The notes beneath the pieces are model-generated. The model had not been told where the DNA came from and made no database searches. It saw only the letters and a program-made list of their open reading frames with translations. The position numbers and the translations under genes were made by a program. DNA of 23,893 bases, taken from Isoetes engelmannii (lineage: Eukaryota > Streptophyta > Lycopodiopsida > Isoetales > Isoetaceae). The stretch is from positions 1 through 23,893 of the forward strand of contig JAANSK020244498.1 in the NCBI GenBank assembly GCA_011763485.2, given 5' to 3'. Shown here in pieces: positions 1 to 23,893 of the stretch; within the stretch, counting starts at the first letter, position 1; every line of letters starts with the position of its first letter.

Positions 1-15
1 TTTTGGTAATTTTTG

Positions 16-62
16 AAAAGTTAGGGGCATTTCATGAATTAAACAAAAAGTTAGGGGCATTT
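16..62. repeat. 30-bp-period direct repeat
   Basis: AAAAGTTAGGGGCATTT occurs at 16-32 and again at 46-62. Short repeats of this kind are common in terminal parts of plant DNA transposons; membership is not established. Confidence 0.6.
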
Positions 63-168
63 TGAAGTTTTTCCCTATTTTTAATGGCTAACACTGCCTC
101 TAGTTATTTATGAACCTACCTAACGAACCACCAGAAGAAAGACATGGAATTCGATTCCGAATAATTCC

Positions 169-303
169 AGTGGCAGAATTAACTTACTGAAGAATAAGTT
201 CAGGAACCAGCTCAACACAAACGCTCTTGATGTACTTGTTCGCATCTCATTGGAGGGACCTATTATGGAAGACTTTAACTTTGCTACTGCAGCTACTCAT
301 TGA
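169..303 (+). mobile_element. hAT-type transposase C-terminal remnant
   Basis: Open frame from 124 to a TGA at 301. Residues around 181-300 read NLLKNKFRNQLNTNALD, then VRISLEGPIMEDFNF, resembling the C-terminal dimerisation end of plant hAT (zinc finger 862-like) transposases, where a short acidic ISIEGP..xxFxF tail ends the protein. Only about 45 residues remain, with no recognisable upstream portion. It lies opposite to the helicase. Identification is from motif memory only. Confidence 0.5.
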
Positions 304-776
304 CTTGTTTATGTTATTTTTGCTGAAATTTAATAAAATGTTGCTGAAAATCAAGGCTACAAAATTGTTCTAGTATCCTTTTGCTTTTGAGATTTAAAGG
401 AAATTTTCCGGACCAGAATTTAATTAGTAGGATAAGTCCCATCCATATTCTCAGGTGCCTGTTCATCCTACACCTAGAAGGAAATTTTCCTATTCATATA
501 AAATACTTTACCATACACTGGTGCAGCTAGGTGCGCAATTGCAGCCTCCAAAAGATGTTACCTAAAAATGAAAAACTGAAAAACTAAAATGATGAGATCA
601 TGTAGATCCTCGCATCGAGTTCATTGATTATTCTAATGGTAACTGATAAATGTCACAAGCACTAAAAAAACTAAGTTCATCATAGATACGTCCTGAATCT
701 AAGGTCCTCTCTCATGTACTGTTGGCTTGGCATGTGCCTTCAAAGCAATATCAAGACATAATGGAAGAAAATTTAC

Positions 777-17356
<16,580 letters not shown>

Positions 17357-17738
17357 TCTGCAAAGATCTCCTTGGAGAGTGGCCTACGGCCGAGTGGTTT
17401 TATAGTTTGCGTCGTGAAGATTTATGTAGTTGTCTTAATGTTCAAATTTGGCCTATCGTAGGCTTCTCTTTCATTTCATTTAAGGTATCACAATTCGACA
17501 CCCAAATCGGAAATGCTATCGGAAAAGCGATTCTGCTCTTATTTATCCCTGATATATGATATAGGGCGGCGCATGGGTTGCCCTCTTTAAAATGTTAGTT
17601 ACATCAAGGTAAGGAGAAGGAGGGCCACATTTAGGCTCTTTTCAGACAATTTTAAATGCTGTATAATAGTTCCCTTTATGGCCAGTTGATTTTTTGGTAT
17701 GGTCAGATGATTTTTTTGGTCAGTTTGTCACTTAATTT
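17357..17738. other. Region upstream of the helicase start
   Basis: Between the candidate ATG and the LRX-like fragment. Presumably holds the 5' UTR and promoter. A plus-strand open frame (17,338-17,559) has no recognisable motif and overlaps the start exon, so I do not call it. Confidence 0.4.
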
Positions 17739-18029
17739 TCAAAATACATATAGATTGGGAAGGTAGCTTATTTCTTTTGGCAGACGACTTCTAGAAAAAT
17801 TACTATGCAGATGAATCAGAACCAATTCTTTCATCAGACTAATTTCTTCTGGTATTATTCCAGAAATATATGCATGGTTAAGATCAATTCCGGTAACAAT
17901 TCTATCACAAGGCTTTGAGCTGTTTGTCCCATTGGAACAAAACACCCCTTTGTAGCTGCAAACATCATAGCCGATCCATTCTTTTTGTATAGTTTGATTC
18001 CTGGAACTAGGAGCTGAAAAGAGGGACAT
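17739..18029 (-). pseudogene. LRX (leucine-rich repeat extensin)-like fragment
   Basis: Minus-strand frame of 96 residues: after SRNQTIQKEWIG come YDVCSYKGVFCSNGT, then RIVTGIDLNHAYISGIIPEE and LVLIHLHSN, ending in a stop at 17,739. The DVCSYKGVFC...GIDLNHA-I-G--P pattern is the N-terminal capping region and first LRR of LRX and related cell-wall LRR proteins. Signal peptide, later repeats and the extensin tail are absent; the LRR after HSN is eroded. Same strand as the helicase and upstream of its start. Most likely a truncated gene copy; an isolated exon of a partly lost gene is the alternative. Confidence 0.7.
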
Positions 18030-18185
18030 TTTTGGAAGAAAAAACGGATATAAGATGCCAAGTAACCATTCTTGAAGTGGTTCTTAGGTGGATGGTTAAG
18101 TTTTACACCAGGGGTTGCTCTTGTATTGCCTGAGTGATGTTCTTGGATTGTATTGGAAGGCTTTTGGACTAAGTTACTTGACACG

Positions 18186-18789
18186 GATAGTGATTGACTG
18201 AAGAATCAATGATGCATAAGGAAATCAATCATGTTGGATGTCGTAATATAATAGATGCATCTTGGATACATTGAATTAATTGATATAAATTAAAGCTATA
18301 AGGAGATCGATCATATGGCATAGTCATATGAGATGCTACTTCTTTATGGGAGAAGGGCTTCCAGAAGCTCATGGGGGCTTCCAAGGATATGGCTATGGCA
18401 TGGAGCCATGGGTTAAATAATGAGAAACATAAAGATATAGCTAGTATTCAATTGACACACTAATATAAGATGTTGCATTTCTTATGGAGGGAATGGTTCT
18501 ATAGGACATTATGTGATGACTTGCCATGTAAATTGATACTAGTGAATTGGACATAATAGCATCCTAGGATAAACTTTCTTATGAACATTTTTGTTTTGGT
18601 GTGTTATGGGAGAAGTAGTTTTTTTGTCAAAAAATAAAAACAAAAAGGCTAAAAAACATTGGTACCTTCAAAATGTCATGTAAATCATTAGTGGCGCCAT
18701 ATCAATCTTGGAACTAGACACCGAATGCTTTCTACAAAGGTAGGTAAAGATCGTGCAATTCCAATATCTGATCACCGAGTTATGACGTT
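18186..18789. other. AT-rich spacer, nothing recognised
   Basis: No coding signature. Two loosely similar segments (near 18,327 and 18,463: ATATGAGATGC... and ATATAAGATGT..., both followed by a TTATGG block) suggest an old internal duplication, too decayed to classify. Confidence 0.5.
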
Positions 18790-19660
18790 TTGAAGTTGTC
18801 TTCTGCTGCAGGAGACGTGTTTCTTACCCCTCTAGAGGGCCACACTAGACTGCAATATCCTTTCCTTCCAGAAGATAGTCCAACGTTTGCCAGATCTGGC
18901 TTTAGCTGTAGCAATGGGTCCACAACGCCTCAAAGGTTGTTGGAAGAACAAGCAAGCTTAGTGGTTCTTCCAATGGATGTACATGCACACAGATGCGTGC
19001 ATGTATGCACGAAGAAGGAGCACGATGAATGGAGACAGTACCTTGATGCTTGCTTTCTTAGCAAACAAAGGAATGCAGATGCTCTGACACATGTCAAGAT
19101 GGCATACTATCAGTAGCAGGTCAATCCCATGCTCGCACGAAGCCCTTACCACTACCTATGCACCCTTTTTCCCATGAGGAAGTGCAAATTGATAGCTTCT
19201 ATGTGCACGGGTGCGAATCGCCTCCACATTGAGACAAACCGATTGACTCGGGAGGCACGCGAGGACAGGATCTGTCAGTGTTGCCAGCAAAGTGCTATTG
19301 ATGATTAATGCCATGTTCTTCAGACCTGCCCAACGTACGCTCATACCCAGGCATAGTATGTTCAGTTGGTTTTGTCTGACTAGCCGCTACAGTGCTATTG
19401 GACATGACCTCCGTGGGTTTGCTAGGATCATTTCAAGAGGTCATAGATGTACAAATTCAGCTATGCCCTTCAGTGCAGTATTGATTTGTGCTATACGATT
19501 GTACAGTCTACCAGTATACTTATTACTACTCCTAAGGTTTTTCCTCCCAAAACCCTTCAGGGCAGGGGTTCTTTAATCCTGATAGTAATACGCTTGTTGC
19601 TCTCTCTCTTTGTTTGGGTCCCATAGACCAAGTGGTCTCCGTGCATATCTAGATATTAAA
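18790..19660 (+). mobile_element. LINE-like 3' remnant, copy E (diverged family member)
   Basis: Frame 18,790-19,116 ends EWRQYLDACFLSKQRNADAL, then KMAYYQ. Beyond it YLCTLFPMRKCKLIASMCTG, ANRLHIETNRLTREARED and RICQCCQQSAIDD follow, then a TAA in place of an acidic codon, then CHVLQTCPTYAH (finger C-x2-C-x9-H-x4-C at 19,273-19,329). Further stops interrupt the rest. Terminal hairpin at 19,625-19,638. Same architecture as copies A-C but a clearly different sequence. Confidence 0.65.
19625..19638 (+). other. Terminal hairpin of LINE copy E
   Basis: AGACC-AAGT-GGTCT, a 5-bp stem, preceded by GGTCCCAT as in copy B (GGTCTCAT). Confidence 0.6.
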
Positions 19661-20235
19661 TCTAATTTGAGCTTAAAGGTCCAGGATGGCCAGAATATCT
19701 TCTCTATTTTAGGATCAATATCTTATGCTATTCTCTACTCAAATATCTTCTCTATCTTTGGACAAAAGTCCTACTTCGCTCCACCAACTGCTACATAGGA
19801 ATTGACATCTACAACTATAATTTATAATTTAATTTTTATTTCGTTCTAAGATCAGCACTTACACTAATTTCTTACCTCCAATGACACAATAGGTGTGTCA
19901 CATTCTCCCATACTAAAATTTCACCCATGTCCTCATGGAGAGAACTAACAATGAAGTCCATGTCATACTTTCCAAAGTTCTTATGAAACTCTATGTCAAT
20001 GTAACTTGGGTTCGTGACATCCAAGAAAACTCTTCCATAAGATTGCGGAAGCAAGTTTGTAAAGTACCCGCGTCATTTATTCCTACCTTATGTACTTTGC
20101 ACTTGGAAGTCTTTCATTCCTCTTGCACTTCTTAGGCTAGAAACTTGATTTTGGTGCAGACTCGACTGTTTCTGGACACCCTGCAATATTTGGTCCACCG
20201 TTTCCGTTAGGAAAATTAGAATCTTCAATTCGTCA
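19661..20235. other. Spacer with one unexplained minus-strand frame
   Basis: AT-rich. A minus-strand open frame of 60 codons (19,872-20,054; includes GRVFLDVTNPSYIDIEFHKN) looks protein-like in composition, but I do not recognise it. It could be retroelement-derived. Confidence 0.4.
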
Positions 20236-20780
20236 GAAAATAAAGCAACTAAATATAAATTCACCCCTTAAGGGCAAAGCTCACCACCCAACCGGGCTAT
20301 CCTGAGCAAGAGAACCCCCGAGAAAGATTCAATTTAGGAAGAAAGATTTAGGAAAATCTAAAGTAGCACTAGAGAACTCTTCTCTAGCAATTTCACAAAT
20401 TCAAGGAGGTTTATAAGCTTTGAAATACTTTAAGGCTTGGCTTTGGGAAATACCAAGGATTGGCAATTCCACCGAATTCGTCCCATCCTTAAACCATGAA
20501 GTTTTACCAAAATTATCAAGAATATAAAGAATGGAATAAGGGATTGAAGAATCGCTGAAGGAGGCTTATTGATCCACCGCTGAAGCTAGAGCAGATTGCA
20601 AATGTTGGGAGGGCCAATTCCAATGTCAGAACTTGGTCGCCATGTCGTTGTAGCAGCTGTAACACTTGTCCACAAAGTCGCCTAATTGATCTGCTGATGT
20701 CCGCTGCTGATGTTGCCCCAATCGTTGCTATAGAAGCTCTCCTTCATTCGTTGTCTTGAACTTTATATTTATAAAGCTTG
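20236..20780. repeat. Direct repeat block R1
   Basis: About 545 bp. Begins AAAATAAAGCAACTAAATAT and includes AATTTCACAAATTCAAGGAG and GCTATAGAAGCTCTCC. High similarity by eye to R2 at 23,284-23,806, same orientation. Confidence 0.9.
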
Positions 20781-21257
20781 ATAGAGGCTTTACCTTTTTC
20801 TAAATGACATCCTATTTTAAAGGCCCTAACTAACCACAGTCTTAAATATATAATTAATCCATAGCGTAAGTAATGGTTTAGCATAGGTAATTTGACTTTC
20901 TTTCTCATTCTCTTGCTTCCATAGCCACTCCCCCGAGTACCACCATATCAATTCCTCCCCTTCCTAGGATTGACTGGCCTCGATCAAGGAAATATATGGC
21001 AAATTAACTAAGTCCATGGTTGCAACCCTGATTGAGTCCACAATAAGAAATAATCATGTCCAACCACCAAAAGCTAAAATAACCAAATCCATGGTTACTG
21101 CCCTATTTGAGTCCACAGCTAGAAATTTTCAAATCCAGCCCTTAAAGGCTAAAAATTACCAAAACAAACTATTATGTTGCCATCATAATAGCTGTCTCAA
21201 GATGTATTAACTTAAAGATCTAAATAAACAAAAGCTCAAGGAAATTCTTAATAACAG
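20781..21257. other. Segment present only in the first repeat block
   Basis: About 477 bp lying between R1 and the oligo-T; the equivalent point near R2 has only about ten bases. Contains a 75-bp tandem duplication. Confidence 0.7.
21010..21160. repeat. Two tandem units of about 75 bp
   Basis: Units starting AAGTCCATGGTTGCAACCCT and AAATCCATGGTTACTGCCCT. Read on the plus strand the frame is kept across both (SMVATLIESTIRN and SMVTALFESTARN), though there is no evidence of a real gene. Confidence 0.75.
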
Positions 21258-21676
21258 TTTTTTTTTTTTTTTTTTTTTTTTTTTGTTAAAAACTGAGTCA
21301 CAAATATATTAAAAGAATGATAATGTTACAAAATGAGTGACGAGGAAAGAAGAGCTGGCCCAACGGGACAGAGATACCTCAACACCCGATAACAAGGTCA
21401 CTCCATCAACGAATTGCATCACTAAATATGTACAAACCTACCATTCCCATCCAAAATATCCAAAATATCTCGCCAAATAGAGAACTTTCGCTCTGCTAAT
21501 CCAAAAAACACCAGAAAACCCTGGAATAACCTATACCTGAGTCGGGGAACAAGGGAGGCCAAAGGTTGCTGGACCCCCTGAAAAATGCACAAAGTTTTTG
21601 GCTTTTGAAAATAGAAGAAATTAAAAGGGAAACACCTTAGAATCATCCAAGGCAACTTAACACAATTATTCAAACT
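21258..21676 (-). mobile_element. Oligo-A-tailed LINE-type 3' end on the minus strand
   Basis: Plus strand shows 27 T (21,258-21,284) next to a 3'-UTR-like sequence (minus strand: TTTGTAACATTATCATTC then TTTTAATATATTTGTGACTC), typical of plant L1-type LINE ends. An open minus-strand frame (21,422-21,673) precedes it without a domain I recognise. The tail recurs at 23,817-23,893. Confidence 0.6.
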
Positions 21677-22337
21677 TTGGCTTTTGGCTTAGAAGGAAAG
21701 TGTCGGGAGGGTTTTAGGACTATTCAATGTAACCATTGGAGAACACTAGGTCCTTTTATTTCTCCTGCTCTTCCTATTGTTGAAGCTCCTGCTCCTTCTT
21801 TTGCTCAATCTTCTGTTGTCACCTCCCTTGCCAGCGATATCCTTGAGAATGGTATGTCTGACAGTGTTGTAGTCCATTATGTACGGAGCCATGGCAGAAG
21901 GTTAACATGAAGAAGGTTACCATAAAAAAAGGCTGCAAGGAAAAAATTTGTTACTTTCCGCGGGGATCTTTCTTCCAATCTTGCAGATTTCATTTCTACG
22001 GATCTTATTTCCTCCCCACAAGTATCACATGGCATGATAATACTCCTGCAGACGATGTTCATGTGATGAGGTGCCCTAGCGCTTCAAAGTGGTACAAAAG
22101 ATGACAAACTGAATTGATGGTAATTGGTAGTAGCTTTTTTGGAGTCAACTGTTGATGATAAGGCAATCAAGCGCCTCACACTTGTATAGGGAAGCTAATC
22201 TAGTACTTGTATATGGGTGGTCTTGCTTAGGGGGGTCATTTCTTCCTCTAGGTTTCTAGTCCCATAGTACAATACATGCTTGATATATTTTGATTTTATT
22301 CTTGAATATATAAACATTCGTCCTTCAAAAAAAAAAA
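21677..22337 (+). mobile_element. Oligo-A-tailed element, plus strand
   Basis: Ends in 11 A (22,327-22,337) after a 3'-UTR-like stretch. An upstream open frame (21,677-21,910) and a shifted frame around 21,925-22,065 (KKAARKKFVTFRGDLSSNLA) look like decayed coding sequence, perhaps LINE ORF1, but I cannot assign a family. It is head-to-head with the previous element. Confidence 0.45.
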
Positions 22338-23283
22338 CACTCTCTAGCAACAAACCAAATCTGGGAAAGACTTAGAAAAAGGCAACACGTTAAAACCACT
22401 AGACATGTAATCTAGCAAGCGTCCAAAATTTAAGATTTAGACTTCAGGAATTGGCTTTAAGAAACTGTATGAATTTTGAGAACTTGCAAACAAGGTATAC
22501 GGCTAATAAAATAGTAGTCTAGAAATAATATATGAAAGCACTCTACTGGAGAATTCTGGTAGAATTGATGGTTGTTGAAGCAGTAAACGAGGTCGGAGTT
22601 GTTTCGACATGATTTATTGTTGTTGCAAAATTATTTCGAAAGTGCCCTGTGGATTCTTAGCTGAATATGTTGCAATTTTCTTCAGTAGAGTTGGGCAGCT
22701 TTGTTTCTATCATGCCGCTATGAAAGATGACATCCAATGTCTCTATATCGTATTTCTAGTCCTGTAAACCTTCATTTCTACATTCGTCCTTCTATGTTCT
22801 ACTTAAGCGGATCTTACCATAAGTTTCTGCTCTCTTTGTTTCTTGTTGCACTCCTTTGTAAGCAACTCCATCCCTAAATTCTTCACAAGAAATCCTGCAC
22901 GTAAATTTTTTTCACTAAAAGCATATCACCCTCTCTCATCCTTGATTATGAAGGATTGCCTTGATTCTATTCAGCTCTTGCATTCTGCAGCAGTTTAACA
23001 CAATAACACATTGCAACATAAATTGTAGCAGAAAAAGAATTATACAAGAAGTCAGCTGGTTGCATCAGGTTTGTGCTGCAAGTTTCTATTAGAAACTCAG
23101 CTCTTCAACTCTAAATTCTACTTGATTAAAATTCCAACAAGAATTTAAACTTTATCCACATAATCTGATTTGTATCCATAGAATCTAAACTTTATCCACA
23201 GGTTCCAGAAGAACCGGAACTGTGTTCTAATAGCAATTGATACAAATGAGTTATCTCGAAGCTTTATCTGCAAAATATTCATC
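22338..23283. other. Spacer between repeat elements
   Basis: No gene seen. A 14-nt repeat AAACTTTATCCACA recurs 40 bp apart (23,147-23,160 and 23,187-23,200). Confidence 0.6.
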
Positions 23284-23806
23284 AAGAAATAAAGAAACTA
23301 AATACAAATTCACCCCTTAAGGGCAAATCTCACCACCCAATCAGGTTATCCTGAGCAAGAGAAACCCCGAGAAAGACTGAATATAGGAAGAGGAAAGGTT
23401 TAGGGGAATCCAAAGTAGCACTAGAGAACTCTTCTCTAGCAATTTCACAAATTCAAGGAGGTTTATAAGTTTGGAAATAGGTTAAGGCTTGGCTTTAAGA
23501 AATACCAAGGATTGGGAATTCCATTCAATTCCTTCAATCCTTAAACCATGAAGTTTTACCAAAATTATCAAGAGTATAAAGAATGGAATACGGGATTGAA
23601 GAATCGCTAAATATGGCTTATTAATCTATCGTTGAAGCTGGAGCAGATTGAAAATGCTGGGCCGACCAATTTTGATGTCAGAACTTGGTCGCCATGTCGC
23701 TATAGCAGCTATAATACTTGTCCACAAAGTCGACTAAATGATCTGCAGATGTCCCTGTTGATGTTGCTATAGAAGCTCTCCTTCATTCGTTGCCTTCAAC
23801 TTTATT
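23284..23806. repeat. Direct repeat block R2
   Basis: Second copy of R1, about 523 bp, with scattered substitutions and a small deletion (CCCAATCGTTG-type bases missing before GCTATAGAAGC). Confidence 0.9.
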
Positions 23807-23816
23807 TATCAAACCC

Positions 23817-23893
23817 TTTTTTTTTTTTTTGAAGAACTGAGTCACAAATGTATTAAAAGAATGATAATGTTACAAAATGAGTGACGAGGAAAG
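23817..23893 (-). mobile_element. Second copy of the oligo-A-tailed LINE end, cut by window edge
   Basis: 14 T (23,817-23,830), then GAACTGAGTCACAAATGTAT and on to the last base, nearly identical to 21,289-21,349. The body of the element lies beyond the window. Confidence 0.7.

Larger units (their letters stand above)
1..776. other. Partial intron after exon 38
   Basis: Starts at the donor at 776 and leaves the window. Apart from a 30-bp-period repeat and a hAT fragment, I see nothing coding. No exon with the expected motif VI is present, so this intron exceeds 776 nt or the gene is broken beyond the edge. Confidence 0.6.

Noticed and set aside
17398-17404. TATAAAA on the minus strand, about 42 nt upstream of the candidate ATG
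   Set aside because: Would leave a 5' UTR of only some 15 nt and AT-rich matches are common here; not supportable as a promoter.
21258-22337. A single LINE with 5' inversion (twin priming)
   Set aside because: Both outer ends have their own A-tail (oligo-T at left, oligo-A at right), so two separate insertions fit better.
20236-23806. R1 and R2 as the two LTRs of a retrotransposon
   Set aside because: I see no TG...CA ends, primer-binding site or polypurine tract, and the interior holds oligo-A-tailed elements rather than gag-pol.

Overview
The window is plant nuclear DNA. It is dominated by one large, intron-rich gene on the minus strand, which I recognise as an ASCC3/Slh1-type tandem-cassette DExH-box helicase (the plant DExH14/BRR2C lineage). 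I could follow 38 coding exons from 17,268 down to 777. Every internal junction is GT..AG, and together they give one uninterrupted frame of 4,881 nt (1,627 codons). A candidate initiator exon lies at 17,342-17,356. The 3' end of the gene (rest of the second RecA2 domain, second winged helix and second Sec63 unit) is not found in bases 1-776, so the gene runs off the left edge. The AT-rich introns, codon use and close match to the plant form of the protein indicate a land plant. The species cannot be named; LINEs ending in a CxxC-H-C finger hint weakly at something other than a model angiosperm.

Layout: 1-776 is intron or downstream DNA with a hAT transposase remnant. 777-17,268 is the helicase gene. 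Five introns are enlarged: intron 27 (3,260-6,652) holds two LINE remnants in opposite orientation, intron 23 (7,353-9,219) a tandem duplication that copied part of an exon, intron 20 (9,892-11,414) one or two LINE remnants, and intron 6 (14,291-15,786) a LINE 3' tail. 17,357-18,185 is upstream DNA with a broken fragment of an LRR-extensin (LRX)-type gene. 18,790-19,660 is another decayed LINE 3' end. 20,236-23,893 is repeat DNA: two direct copies of a block of about 0.5 kb, each next to an oligo-T LINE 3' end, bracketing a further oligo-A-tailed element.

The only gene that looks functional is the helicase. Its family acts with ASCC2-type and zinc-finger partners as the ribosome quality-control trigger complex that splits collided ribosomes; in animals it also takes part in alkylation repair. 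Everything else supportable is mobile-element debris. The most interesting non-genic signal is a LINE-like family whose 3' tail keeps two RNA hairpins. Base changes in the terminal stem are paired or wobble-compatible among four copies, and the tails are T/C-rich rather than poly-A.
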